NCBI RefSeq assembly: GCF_000982955.1
Contig: NZ_KQ058830.1
Location: 1 to 64,000 of the forward strand
Reading direction: 5' to 3'
DNA length: 64,000 nt
DNA from: Micromonospora sp. HK10
Lineage (GTDB): Bacteria > Actinomycetota > Actinomycetes > Mycobacteriales > Micromonosporaceae
Part shown: one piece after another, positions 16,480 to 25,332 of the stretch
How positions within the stretch are numbered: position 1 is the first letter of the stretch
How the letters are laid out: each line of letters opens with the position of its first letter
The notes under the pieces: generated by a model
What the model was told of the DNA's origin: nothing
The model's input: only the letters and a program-made list of their open reading frames with translations
Database searches by the model: none
Made by a program: the position numbers and the translations under genes

Positions 16480-17568
16480 TCAGCCGAGCCGCTCGGCCAG
16501 AATCTGTACGACGCGCCGCGCGGCCTGACCATCGCCGTACGGCGTGCCCCGCTCGGCCTGCGGCGTCGGGCGGGTGGCCGTGGCGATCCAGTCGCCCGGG
16601 CCGAGCGCACCCGGGTCCGGCACCAGGTGGTTCCAGCCGCCGTCGAGGGTCTCCACCCACTCGGTCTCCGAGCGCAGCGTGGTGCAGGGCCGGCCCAGCA
16701 GGTAGGCCTCCTTCTGCAGGCCGCCGGAGTCGGTCACCACGCCGGCCGAGCCGAGCACGGCCGCGATCAGGCCCGCGTAGCCCAGCGGCTGCCCGACGTG
16801 CACCGCACCCTGGCCGATCTTCAGGCCGTACTGGTCGGCCTTGGCCAGCAGTCGGGGGTGCGCCAGCAGGGCGACCGGCACCGGCAGCTCGGCGAGCGCG
16901 GCCAGCAGCGCGGCCAGCCGCGCGGGGTCGTCGGTGTTCTCGGCCCGGTGCAGCGTGGCGATCAGGTACGGGGCGTCCGGATCGATGCCCTCGGGGAGGG
17001 TGGGCCGGGGGTGCTGCCCGCTCAGCACGGCGTCGCGGACCCGCAGGCACACGTCGACCATCACGTCACCGGCGAGCACCGTACGGTCTGCCAGCCCTTC
17101 GGTGGCGAGGTGCCGCACGGCCTGCTCGGTGGGGGCCAGCAGCACGTCGGCGCAGTGGTCGGTGAGCACCCGGTTGTGCTCCTCCGGCATCCGGCGGTTG
17201 AACGACCGCAGCCCCGCCTCCAGGTGGGCGACCTTGATGTGCTGCTTCACCGCGGACAGGGCGCCGGCCAGGGTCGAGTTGGTGTCGCCGTAGACGAGCA
17301 CCCAGTCGGGCGCCTGCTCGGCGAGGACCGGGTCGATGGCGGCGAGCACCCCGCCGGTCTGCACGCCGTGCGATCCGGAACCGATGCCCAGGTGGACGTC
17401 CGGGTCGGGGATCCCGAGCCCGGTGAAGAACACGTCGGAGAGGTTGGCGTCGTAATGCTGGCCGGTGTGCACGATGACGTGCTCATGATCGGTCTCCGCG
17501 AAGGCAGCCGCGATCGGTGCCAGTTTGACCAACTGCGGACGTGCTCCGACTACGCTGACAACCTTCAC
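16480..17568 (-). CDS. UDP-N-acetylhexosamine 2-epimerase (WecB/WbpI family)
   Basis: A 362-residue GT-B-fold epimerase. Family motifs are VVGARPQLVKLAP at the N-terminus, HTGQHYDANLSDVFF, VYGDTNSTLAG, HLEAGLRS, RMPEEHNRVLTD, TLHRAEN and VVTDSGGLQKEAYLLGRP. WecB converts UDP-GlcNAc to UDP-ManNAc; WbpI acts on UDP-GlcNAc(3NAc)A. Sequence alone does not separate them, but WbpA-, B-, D- and E-type genes in the same locus favour the WbpI role. The GTG start is supported by AGGAG 8 nt upstream. The ~390 nt before it hold no gene but carry a repeated palindrome. Confidence 0.9.
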   Translation of the reverse strand: MKVVSVVGARPQLVKLAPIAAAFAETDHEHVIVHTGQHYDANLSDVFFTGLGIPDPDVHLGIGSGSHGVQTGGVLAAIDPVLAEQAPDWVLVYGDTNSTLAGALSAVKQHIKVAHLEAGLRSFNRRMPEEHNRVLTDHCADVLLAPTEQAVRHLATEGLADRTVLAGDVMVDVCLRVRDAVLSGQHPRPTLPEGIDPDAPYLIATLHRAENTDDPARLAALLAALAELPVPVALLAHPRLLAKADQYGLKIGQGAVHVGQPLGYAGLIAAVLGSAGVVTDSGGLQKEAYLLGRPCTTLRSETEWVETLDGGWNHLVPDPGALGPGDWIATATRPTPQAERGTPYGDGQAARRVVQILAERLG

Positions 17569-17956
17569 TGCTCTGACTCCTGCACTCTCGGACGCGGAAC
17601 GAGTGGCACCCGGCACCGATGGTGTGGAGAGAGAACGCCAGGTCGGCGACCCATCGGGCGGCTCGGCGAAACACACGATACGTCACCTTGCGCCCTCCGC
17701 CGTGCCGGCTCCCGCCGCGCGGCCGCCGGAGGACGGGTCGGTCCGACCGGGTATCCGCCGGGGGACGGGTCGGTCCGACCGGGCGTCCGCGGGCGCCAGA
17801 TACGCTTGGCGTCGCCGGATGCCGGTGCACGCGGGTCGACCAGCCGGCGTCGCCCGAGGTTTGTGAACCAGTGCGCGCTCCGGGGCATTCGCGACTACTG
17901 CCGTACACTCGCCGGGGTTTCCGGCAACTGCCTGAGCGAGAGGAAGTGCGACCATC
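17569..17956. other. Divergent intergenic region with repeated palindromes
   Basis: Separates the epimerase gene (minus) from the glycosyltransferase gene (plus). No gene is visible. It contains the 32-bp direct repeat listed separately and a -10-like TACACT at 17904-17909, about 50 nt before the ATG of the downstream gene. Confidence 0.5.
17723..17786. repeat. 32-bp direct repeat, each copy carrying a 13-bp palindrome
   Basis: Two head-to-tail copies (17723-17754 and 17755-17786) share the 21-bp core GGACGGGTCGGTCC followed by GACCGGG. Inside each is the perfect palindrome GGTCGG-T-CCGACC. The spacing of 32 bp is three helical turns, as expected for two dimers bound on one face of DNA. It lies about 170 bp upstream of the glycosyltransferase gene and may be an operator or a simple duplication. 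Confidence 0.6.
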
Positions 17957-19576
17957 ATGAGCTTTGACGACGCTGTCGGTTCACGCGGCGGGCGGGGTCG
18001 GGTGGTGATGCTGGTCGACAACGCCGTCAAGGGCGACTCCCGGGTGCAGAAGGCGGCCCGGTCGGCGGCCGACGCGGGCTGGGAGGTCATCCTGCTCGGC
18101 CGTGGTCGTCCCGGGCAGCCGGAAAGCTGGAAGCTCGGGCAGGCCGAGGTACGGCTGGTGCCGATGGCGGCGCCGCTGGCGAAGCACCGGCGGGAGCTGC
18201 GCCGGGTGTGGCAGCGCGGCCCGCTGGCCTACCCGCCGAACGGCGTCGCGCCGTACCGGGCGCAGCAGATGAAGGCGTGGCGGACGGATCTGCAGGTCCG
18301 GGAGGATCAGCTCCGGCTCGCCGCGGCCTCCGGCGGCGACGTGCAGCGACTGCGGTGGCAGCAGCAGATGCTGCGGATGGAGCGCACCGCGGCCGGGCTC
18401 ACGCAGAAGTGGGTCTCGTTCCGCTACTGGCAGCTGACGCAGGGGCAGAAGGCCCGGCGTAACCGGCTGGGCCCGGTGACCCGCCTGTCGACGTGGTTCT
18501 GGGAGGCGGTCAAGGGCGACGGCGCGTGGCGTCGGCTGGAGCCGGGGCTGTGGGACTTCGAGCTGGCCTTCGGGCCGGTCATCGACGAGTTGCGCCCCGA
18601 CCTGATCCACGCGAACGACTACAAGATGCTCGGTGTGGGCGCCCGCGCCACGATCCGGGCACGGGGCGCGGGCCGGCACGTCAAGCTCGTCTGGGACGCC
18701 CACGAGTTCCTCCCCGGCCTCAACCCGGCGCTGGCCAAGGGTGCCTGGCTGCGGGCACAGTGCGCCCATGAGCGGGAGTACGCGCCGGTCGCCGACGCGG
18801 TGGTCACCGTCTCGGAGGCGCTGGCCGACCTGCTCCAGCAGCACCACTCGCTGGCCGAGCGGCCCGCGGTGGTGATGAACGCCCCGAGCATCGGCGGCGC
18901 GGACGAGACCGGGCGCGGCGAGGTCCTCGATCTGCGCGCCCGCTGCGGGATCGACGCGGACACCCCGTTGCTCGCCTACTCGGGTGGCATCGCGCCGGTC
19001 CGGGGGGTGGACATCATGGTCGAGGGGCTGCCCCAGCTTCCGGAGGTGCACATCGCCCTGGTGTCGCTTCCGCCGGGTCGGCCCTCCACGCCGTACATCG
19101 ACGGCCTGCTGGCCCGGGCCGCGGAGCTGGGCGTCGCGGACCGGGTGCATGTCCTGCCGTACGTGTCCCACCACCAGGTCGCGCAGTTCCTCTCGGCCGC
19201 TGACGCCGCCGTGAGCCCGCTGCACCACCTGCCCAACCACGAGATCGCGCTCAGCAACAAGTTCTTCGAGTACTCCCACGCCCGGCTGCCGATCGTGGTC
19301 AGCGACACCAAGACCATGGCCGAGATGGTGCGCACCACCGGGCAGGGCGAGGTGTTCCGGGCCAAGGACGTCGACGACTACGTCCGGGCGGTCCGCGCCG
19401 TGCTCGCCGATCCGGCCCGGTACCGTGCCGCCTACGACCGCCCGGGCATGCTTGAGGAGTGGACCTGGGAGACGCAGGCGAAGGTCCTCGACGAGGTCTA
19501 CCGCCGGTTGCTTCCGCAGCAGCAGCCGCCGGCCGCCGCGCGGGCGGACGAGAGCCCGGTGGAGGTCCCCGCCTGA
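17957..19576 (+). CDS. GT4 family glycosyltransferase, paralogue A
   Basis: A 539-residue GT-B protein. The N-terminus is VVMLVDNAVKGDSRVQKAAR, followed by an inserted basic helical region (about 85-185), then DLIHANDYKMLGVGA, LVWDAHEFLPG and a donor domain with LAYSGGIAPVRGVDIM and NHEIALSNKFFEYSHARLP, where the Glu-rich donor-binding stretch is expected. It is closely similar along its whole length to the next gene, so the pair arose by tandem duplication. GAGAGGAAG precedes the ATG. It probably acts on the cytoplasmic face on a lipid-linked wall glycan. Donor and acceptor are unknown. Confidence 0.85.
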   Translation: MSFDDAVGSRGGRGRVVMLVDNAVKGDSRVQKAARSAADAGWEVILLGRGRPGQPESWKLGQAEVRLVPMAAPLAKHRRELRRVWQRGPLAYPPNGVAPYRAQQMKAWRTDLQVREDQLRLAAASGGDVQRLRWQQQMLRMERTAAGLTQKWVSFRYWQLTQGQKARRNRLGPVTRLSTWFWEAVKGDGAWRRLEPGLWDFELAFGPVIDELRPDLIHANDYKMLGVGARATIRARGAGRHVKLVWDAHEFLPGLNPALAKGAWLRAQCAHEREYAPVADAVVTVSEALADLLQQHHSLAERPAVVMNAPSIGGADETGRGEVLDLRARCGIDADTPLLAYSGGIAPVRGVDIMVEGLPQLPEVHIALVSLPPGRPSTPYIDGLLARAAELGVADRVHVLPYVSHHQVAQFLSAADAAVSPLHHLPNHEIALSNKFFEYSHARLPIVVSDTKTMAEMVRTTGQGEVFRAKDVDDYVRAVRAVLADPARYRAAYDRPGMLEEWTWETQAKVLDEVYRRLLPQQQPPAAARADESPVEVPA

Positions 19577-19705
19577 CCGGTTCTGACCACGCGGGGTGCC
19601 GCGGGCGGACCGCCCGGGGCCCGGGTGGAGAATTGTGCCGACACAGGGCGTGGTAGGTGCGCCGGGCGCCGGCTTCAGCGGGCCGGCTCAGCGGAGGGGC
19701 AGAGA

Positions 19706-21328
19706 ATGAGGGGCGACGGTGCTGTCGTGGCGCCGGAGGCCGGTGGACGGGTCGTCATGCTGGTCGACAACGGCGTGCACGGCGATTCCCGGGTGCAGAA
19801 GGCGGCCCAGTCGGCGGCGGAGGCCGGGTGGGAGGTCATCCTGCTGGGCCGGTCGCCGGGCGGACCGCCGCAGACGTGGCGGCTCGGGCGGGCCGAGGTG
19901 CGGCTGGTGGACATGCCGGACCCGCTCGCCCGGCGTCGGCACGAGTTCCGCCGGGCGTGGCTGCGGTGGCCGTTGGCGTACCCGCCGAACGGCATCGCCG
20001 CGCACCGTGCCCAGCAGGCCAAGGCCTGGCTGGCGGACCTGCGGCTGCGCCGGGCCACCCTGACCCTCGCCGCCCGGGCCGGTCAGCGGGTGCCGGCCTG
20101 GCGGTGGCAGCTGCTGCGCGGTGAGCAGTTGGCCGCCCAGACGCTGCGCCGGTGGGTGTCGTTCCGGTACTGGCAGCTGACCCGGGCCCGGACCGGGCGC
20201 AAGCTCCGCAGCCCCTGGGACCGCGCGTACACTCGGTTCTGGCAGACGGTCAAGGGCGACGGCGCCTGGCGGCGCCTGGAGCCGGGGCTGTGGGACTACG
20301 AGTTGGCCTTCGGGCCGGTCATCGACGAGCTGCGTCCCGACCTGATCCACGCCCACGACTTCCGGATGCTCGGCGTCGGCGCGCGAGCCAAGATCCGCGC
20401 GGCGCTCGACGGGCGCGAGATCAAACTGGTCTGGGACGCGCACGAGTTCCTGCCCGGTGTCCGGCCCTGGCACGACAACGCCCGCTGGCGGCCCGCCAAC
20501 CAGGCGCACGAGCGGGAGTACGCGCCGTACGCCGACGCGGTGGTGACCGTCTCCGACGGCCTGGCCGAGCTGCTCCAGCGCGAGCACGGGCTGGCCCAGC
20601 CGCCCGAGGTGGTGCTCAACGCGCCGGCCGCCCGGTCGGTGGATCTCGACCCCGCGGCTCCGGCACCCGACCTGCGGGCCCGGTGTGGAATCGGCCCGGA
20701 CGTGCCGCTGCTCGTCTACAGCGGCGCCGCCGGCCCGCAGCGCGGCCTGGACACCATGGTCGCCGCCCTGCCGCAGCTGCCGGGCGTGCACGTCGCGCTG
20801 GTGGTCAACAAGCCGGACGGCCCGTACCTGGTCGAGGTGCTGGCCCGGGCGGCCCGGCTCGGCGTCGCCGACCGGGTGCACGCGCTGCCGTACGTGTCGC
20901 ACTGGCAGGTGGTGCCGTTCCTGTCGGCGGCGGACGCCGGGGTGATCCCGATCCACCACTGGCCCAACCACGAGATCGCGCTGATCACCAAGTTCTTCGA
21001 GTACTCGCACGCCCGGCTGCCCCTGGTGGTCAGCGACGTGAAGACGATGGCCGGCACGGTGCGCGACACCGGCCAGGGCGAGGTGTTCCGGGCCGAGGAC
21101 GTCGCGGACTACGTGCGGGCGGTCCGGGCGGTGCTGGCCGACCCCGACCGCTACCGGGCCGCGTACGACCGGCCGGGGCTGTTGGAGAGCTGGACCTGGG
21201 AGGCCCAGGCCGAGGTGCTGGACGCGGTGTACCGCCGGCTGCTGCCGGGCCGGGCACCGGCCGGGCCGGCCGGCGGGGCGGCCGGGCTGGCGGACGAGGT
21301 GCAGCCGGCGGTCGGAGCCGGCACGTGA
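19706..21328 (+). CDS. GT4 family glycosyltransferase, paralogue B
   Basis: A 540-residue GT-B enzyme, paralogue of the preceding gene. Shared blocks include VSFRYWQLT, VKGDGAWRRLEPGLWD, ELAFGPVIDELRPDLIHA, LVWDAHEFLPG and NHEIALITKFFEYSHARLP. The start ATG has GGAGGGG 7 nt upstream. Differences concentrate in the acceptor-side half and in the donor loop (YSGAAGPQRGLDTM versus YSGGIAPVRGVDIM), so the two may add different sugars or act on different acceptors. Its stop overlaps the GTG of the following GT2 gene (GTGA), which indicates an operon. Confidence 0.85.
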   Translation: MRGDGAVVAPEAGGRVVMLVDNGVHGDSRVQKAAQSAAEAGWEVILLGRSPGGPPQTWRLGRAEVRLVDMPDPLARRRHEFRRAWLRWPLAYPPNGIAAHRAQQAKAWLADLRLRRATLTLAARAGQRVPAWRWQLLRGEQLAAQTLRRWVSFRYWQLTRARTGRKLRSPWDRAYTRFWQTVKGDGAWRRLEPGLWDYELAFGPVIDELRPDLIHAHDFRMLGVGARAKIRAALDGREIKLVWDAHEFLPGVRPWHDNARWRPANQAHEREYAPYADAVVTVSDGLAELLQREHGLAQPPEVVLNAPAARSVDLDPAAPAPDLRARCGIGPDVPLLVYSGAAGPQRGLDTMVAALPQLPGVHVALVVNKPDGPYLVEVLARAARLGVADRVHALPYVSHWQVVPFLSAADAGVIPIHHWPNHEIALITKFFEYSHARLPLVVSDVKTMAGTVRDTGQGEVFRAEDVADYVRAVRAVLADPDRYRAAYDRPGLLESWTWEAQAEVLDAVYRRLLPGRAPAGPAGGAAGLADEVQPAVGAGT

Positions 21329-22893
21329 CCCAGCCGGACGTCACCGTCATCACCGCCGTCTACAACACCATGCCGTACCTGACCCGCTGCCTGACCTCGC
21401 TGGTCGAGCAGAGCATCGGGCGGGACCGGCTGGAGGTGGTGGCGGTGGACGACGGCTCCACCGACGGCAGCGGCCGGGAGCTGGACCGCTTCGCGCGCCT
21501 GCACCCCGGCACCGTCAAGGTCATCCACCAGGCCAACTCGGGCGGGCCGGCGCAGCCCAGCAACGTCGGGCTGGAGCACGCCACCGGCCGGTACGTCTTC
21601 TTCATCGGCTCGGACGACTACCTCGGGCCGCAGGCGCTGGAGCGGCTGGTGGACGCCGCCGACCGGTACGGCTCGGACGTCGTGCTCGGCCGTACCGTCG
21701 GGGTCAACAGCCGCTACATCCACCAGGCGATCTTCGCGGCCACGGACCCGGACGTGGACCTGTTCGACTCCGCCCTGCCGTGGTCGCTGTCGAACACCAA
21801 GCTGTTCCGGCGCGAGCTGATCGAACGCCACGGGCTGCGCTACCCGGAGGACATGCCGGTCGGCAGCGACCAGCCGTTCACCATCGAGGCGTGCTTCCGG
21901 GCCCGGCGGATCTCGGTGCTCGCCGACTACGACTACTACTACGCGGTGCGCCGGCTGAACGCCCGCAACATCACCTACAAGAGCCGGCACCTGGAGCGGC
22001 TGCGCTGCGCCGAGCAGCTCGTCCGGTTCGTGGCCGACCTGATCGAGCCCGGCAAGCGGCGCGACGCGGTGCTGCTGCGGCACTTCACCTGGGAGGTCGC
22101 CAAGCTCCTGGAGAACGACTTCCTGCTGCTGACGCGGGACGTCCAGGAGCAGGTGCGCGCCGGGGTCCGGGAGCTGGCCCGGCAGTACCTCACCGACGAC
22201 ATCCGGGACCGGCTCCCCATCGAGGCCCGGGTCCGGCTCGGCGCGGCCCGGCACGGCGACCTCGACGACCTGCTGGCGGTGATCCGGCAGGACGCCGAGC
22301 TGGGCATCCCGCCGGCCGTGCTGGACGGCGACCGCTGGTACGCCGGCTATCCGGGGTTCCGGGATCCCCGGCTGGCCGTCCCGGACCCGTGGTTCGAGAT
22401 CACCGACACGGTCGCCGACTGGCTGGCCCGGTTCGACACCGTCTCGGCCACCTTCGAGGGAGGCCGGGCCGGCGCCCGCGCGCTGCTGGTGACCGCCCGC
22501 AGCCCTCGACCCGACCTCACGGAACGCGCCTCGGACCTCCGGCTCTGCGCCGGGGACGTCGCCGGTGTCACGTTCGCGGTCGACGCCGACGCCACCGGCA
22601 CCACCGTCCGGGCCCGGATACCGTTGGGCCGGGTGCTGGCCACCGTCGCCCCCGGTGGCGAGCTGCGCGTCGTCTCCGCCCAGGTGACCGCCCTCGGCGC
22701 CACCGGGTCGGCGGCGCTGCGCGGGCCCCGCCGGCCGGTGCCGGTACGGTCCGTGGTGCGCCACGGCGCCCGACTGCACGTCATCACCACCACCACGAAC
22801 CACAAGGGTCAGCTCGTGATCGCCGTAGCACCTGTGACGCCGCGCAGGCTGATGGCCCGCCTGCAGCGCCGGCTCCCACTAGGAGGAAAGTAG
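21325..22893 (+). CDS. GT2 family glycosyltransferase with C-terminal extension
   Basis: A 522-residue protein. Residues 1-~230 are a GT-A (GT2) domain: VTVITAVYNTMPYLTRCL, VVAVDDGSTDGSG, and the metal-binding GSDDYL, followed by SNTKLFRR and the acidic MPVGSDQPF near the catalytic base. The C-terminal ~280 residues include a helical region and a beta-rich part without a recognised domain. Similar architecture occurs in enzymes that glycosylate teichoic acids (TarQ/TarS/TarP type), where the C-terminus drives oligomer formation; this comparison is an inference. The GTG overlaps the stop of the upstream paralogue. The AGGAGG for the next gene lies within its final codons. Confidence 0.85.
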   Translation: MTQPDVTVITAVYNTMPYLTRCLTSLVEQSIGRDRLEVVAVDDGSTDGSGRELDRFARLHPGTVKVIHQANSGGPAQPSNVGLEHATGRYVFFIGSDDYLGPQALERLVDAADRYGSDVVLGRTVGVNSRYIHQAIFAATDPDVDLFDSALPWSLSNTKLFRRELIERHGLRYPEDMPVGSDQPFTIEACFRARRISVLADYDYYYAVRRLNARNITYKSRHLERLRCAEQLVRFVADLIEPGKRRDAVLLRHFTWEVAKLLENDFLLLTRDVQEQVRAGVRELARQYLTDDIRDRLPIEARVRLGAARHGDLDDLLAVIRQDAELGIPPAVLDGDRWYAGYPGFRDPRLAVPDPWFEITDTVADWLARFDTVSATFEGGRAGARALLVTARSPRPDLTERASDLRLCAGDVAGVTFAVDADATGTTVRARIPLGRVLATVAPGGELRVVSAQVTALGATGSAALRGPRRPVPVRSVVRHGARLHVITTTTNHKGQLVIAVAPVTPRRLMARLQRRLPLGGK

Positions 22894-22897
22894 AAGC

Positions 22898-24181
22898 ATG
22901 AACATCTGCGTCGTCGCCCTCGGCAAGATCGGACTGCCGCTCGCCGTGCAGTTCGCGTCGAAGGGGCACCGGGTCATCGGAGCGGACGTCTCCGAGCGGG
23001 TCGTCACGCTGGTCAACGACGGCGCGGTGCCGTTCCCCGGCGAGACCGACCTGGACACCAAGCTCAAGGAGGCGGTCTCCGCCGGGCTGCTCACCGCCAC
23101 CACCGACACGGCCGCCGCGGTGGCCGAGGCCGAGGCGGTGGTCGTGGTCGTGCCGCTGTTCGTGGACGCCGACGGCGTGCCGGACTTCGGCTGGATGGAC
23201 GACGCCACCCGGGCCATCGCCCGTGGGCTGCGCCCGGGCACCCTGGTCAGCTACGAGACCACCCTGCCGGTCGGCACCACCCGCAACCGCTGGGCGCCGA
23301 TGCTGGAGGAGGGCTCCGGCCTGACCGCCGGCACGGACTTCCACCTGGTCTTCAGCCCGGAGCGGGTGCTCACCGGCCGGGTCTTCGCCGACCTGCGCCG
23401 CTACCCGAAGCTGGTCGGCGGCATCGACGAGGCGTCCGCCGAGCACGGGGTCCGCTTCTACGAGGCGGTGCTGGACTTCGACGAGCGGGGCGACCTCAAC
23501 CGGGCCAACGGCGTCTGGGATCTCGGCTCGGCCGAGGCGTCCGAGCTGGCCAAGCTCGCCGAGACCACCTACCGGGACGTCAACATCGGCCTGGCGAACC
23601 AGTTCGCCCGGTTCGCCGACACGGTCGGTGTCGACGTCACCAAGGTGATCGAGGCCTGCAACACCCAGCCGTACAGCCACATCCACCAGCCGGGCATCGC
23701 GGTCGGCGGGCACTGCATCCCGATCTACCCGCGGATGTACCTCTGGAACGACCCGGCCGCCACCGTGGTGCGCTCGGCCCGCGAGGCCAACGCCGCCATG
23801 CCGGACTACGCGGTCGACCTGCTCGCCGCCGCGTACGGCGACCTGACCGGCGTGGGCGTGCTGGTGCTCGGGGCGGCCTACCGGGGCGGGGTGAAGGAGA
23901 CCGCCTTCTCCGGGGTCTTCCCGACCGTCGAGGCGCTGCGCCAGCGGGGCGCCGTCCCGTACGTCTCCGACCCGATGTACACCAACGAGGAGCTGGCCGC
24001 GCACGGCCTGCCCGGCTACGACGGTGAGCCGGTCGGCGCGGCGGTCATCCAGGCCGACCACGCCGAATACCGCACCCTCGCCCCGGCCGACCTGCCGGGC
24101 GTGACGGTGCTGGTCGACGGCCGCCGGGTCACCGACCCGGCCCGCTGGACCGGTGTGCGCCGGGTGGTCATCGGCGGCTGA
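22898..24181 (+). CDS. UDP-GlcNAc/UDP-ManNAc-type nucleotide sugar 6-dehydrogenase (WbpA/WecC family)
   Basis: A 427-residue NAD-dependent dehydrogenase that oxidises C6 of a UDP-sugar to the uronic acid. The N-terminal Rossmann start is CVVALGKIGLPLAVQFA, YETTLPVGTT and VFSPERVLTGR are typical, and the catalytic cysteine is Cys273 in GIAVGGHCIPIYP. The C-terminal UDP-binding domain contains VLVLGAAYRGGVKETAFS. The HQPGIAVGGHCIP context favours the N-acetylhexosamine group (WbpA, WecC) over UDP-glucose dehydrogenase. It would supply UDP-GlcNAcA for the WbpB/E/D/I-type enzymes of this locus. AGGAGG lies 11 nt upstream of the ATG, 4 nt after the preceding stop. Confidence 0.87.
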   Translation: MNICVVALGKIGLPLAVQFASKGHRVIGADVSERVVTLVNDGAVPFPGETDLDTKLKEAVSAGLLTATTDTAAAVAEAEAVVVVVPLFVDADGVPDFGWMDDATRAIARGLRPGTLVSYETTLPVGTTRNRWAPMLEEGSGLTAGTDFHLVFSPERVLTGRVFADLRRYPKLVGGIDEASAEHGVRFYEAVLDFDERGDLNRANGVWDLGSAEASELAKLAETTYRDVNIGLANQFARFADTVGVDVTKVIEACNTQPYSHIHQPGIAVGGHCIPIYPRMYLWNDPAATVVRSAREANAAMPDYAVDLLAAAYGDLTGVGVLVLGAAYRGGVKETAFSGVFPTVEALRQRGAVPYVSDPMYTNEELAAHGLPGYDGEPVGAAVIQADHAEYRTLAPADLPGVTVLVDGRRVTDPARWTGVRRVVIGG

Positions 24182-24195
24182 CCCCGCCGCACGGA

Positions 24196-24228
24196 CGCGG
24201 GCCCTGACCGGATCGGTCAGGGCCCGCG
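24196..24228 (+). terminator. Terminator of the glycosyltransferase/dehydrogenase operon
   Basis: CGCGGGCCCTGACCG-gat-CGGTCAGGGCCCGCG is a perfect 15-bp stem with a 3-nt loop, 14 nt after the stop codon of the dehydrogenase gene. It also lies downstream of the convergent acetyltransferase gene and may serve both. Confidence 0.8.
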
Positions 24229-24288
24229 GTGTGTCAGTGGCCGGCCGGGGGAGCGAGCAGCCCGGCCGTGGCCGGTACGGCGGCCCGG

Positions 24289-24840
24289 TCAGCCCTGGGT
24301 CAGCCCGGTCGGCGGGGTGTCGGCGTCGCGCGAGACGACCTCGCCCTTCTCGTCGACCCAGCCCTTCGGCCGGGCCGGGTTGCCGGCCACCAGCTGGTAC
24401 GGCTTGACGTCCTTGGTCACCACCGAGCCGGCGGCGATCATCGCGTACTCGCCGACCTCGATGCCGCAGACCAGGGTGGCGTTGGCGCCGATCGAGGCGC
24501 CCCGGCGGACCAGGGTCGGGGTGATCGTCCAGTCCGGGTTCTGGGCGCGCGGCCGGAAGTCGTTGGTGAACACCGCGCACGGGCCCACGAAGACCTCGTC
24601 CTCGATGGTCACGCCCTGGTAGACCGAGACGTTGTTCTGGATCTTCACGCGGTCGCCGACCGAGACGTTCGCGTCGACGTACACGTTGCGGCCGATGACG
24701 CAGCCGGCGCCGACCTGCGCGCTCGACCGGATGTGGGCCAGGTGCCAGACCTTGGTGCCGTCGCCGACCTGGGCGCCGGCCTCCACGTCGGCCGTCGGGT
24801 GGACGAACACGGAGGCGGACCGGTCGTTGGTGTCAGTCAT
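24289..24840 (-). CDS. Left-handed beta-helix N-acetyltransferase (WbpD/WlbB-like)
   Basis: A 183-residue hexapeptide-repeat acyltransferase. Repeats run from VHPTADVEAGAQVGDGTKVW to IGANATLVCGIEVGEYAMIA, with the loop VFTNDFRPRAQNPDW and the end VAGNPARPKGWV. These loops are characteristic of WbpD/WlbB enzymes, which acetylate the 3-amino group of UDP-GlcNAc(3NH2)A using acetyl-CoA. It completes the set of five enzyme types for UDP-ManNAc(3NAc)A in this locus. It is alone on the minus strand, convergent with the dehydrogenase gene, and ends in a Pro/Thr-rich tail. Other LbH sugar acetyltransferases are possible, but the loop signature makes this the best fit. Confidence 0.85.
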   Translation of the reverse strand: MTDTNDRSASVFVHPTADVEAGAQVGDGTKVWHLAHIRSSAQVGAGCVIGRNVYVDANVSVGDRVKIQNNVSVYQGVTIEDEVFVGPCAVFTNDFRPRAQNPDWTITPTLVRRGASIGANATLVCGIEVGEYAMIAAGSVVTKDVKPYQLVAGNPARPKGWVDEKGEVVSRDADTPPTGLTQG

Positions 24841-24993
24841 TGTCTACTCGCATCGTCGCGGGCGCGCCGTCGCGCCGTCGGGTGCCGGGTGGACCGTGCC
24901 GGTCGGTCGGCGCGGCCCCGCCCGGGCCAGGACCGCCCGGCCGCCCGGGAGGCGTCCCCGTGTCGGCGCGGGCTGACGCAGCATAGCGAGCCG

Positions 24994-25332
24994 TCAGGGC
25001 AGCAGTTCGGCCACCGCGTCGGCGGCCGGCCGGTCCGCCGGCAGCGGGTGCGCGGTCACCACCGCCTCGACCGGCAGCGGCGCGTACAGGTGCGGAAAGA
25101 GCGCCCCATCCCGGGAGACCTCCCAGCGCAGCGCGTCGCCGAGCCGGTCGGGGTCCACCGCGAGCACGGTGAGGCCGGTGGCCCCGGCGAAGTACCGCCG
25201 GGCCGTCCGCACCACCTGGTCGGCGGCGGAGAGGTGGATGAAGCCGTCCTGCCGGTCCAACTCCGTGCCGGTGAACCGGCCGGCCGCCCGGGCCTGCTCC
25301 CACTCGCTGGAGGAGAGGATCTTGTAGATCAT
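24994..25332 (-). CDS. DUF952 family protein
   Basis: A 112-residue protein that matches the DUF952 family along its length. The start is IYKILSSSEWEQARAAGRF, then DGFIHLSAADQV, a conserved core with LRWEVSRDGALFPHLYAPL, and a C-terminal VEAVVTAHPL. The family is widespread in actinobacteria and has no established function. A -10 box TAGGCT (minus strand, 25339-25344) ends exactly 6 nt before the ATG and no Shine-Dalgarno is needed, so the mRNA is probably leaderless. It is a single gene between the acetyltransferase and the divergent response regulator. Confidence 0.85.
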   Translation of the reverse strand: MIYKILSSSEWEQARAAGRFTGTELDRQDGFIHLSAADQVVRTARRYFAGATGLTVLAVDPDRLGDALRWEVSRDGALFPHLYAPLPVEAVVTAHPLPADRPAADAVAELLP

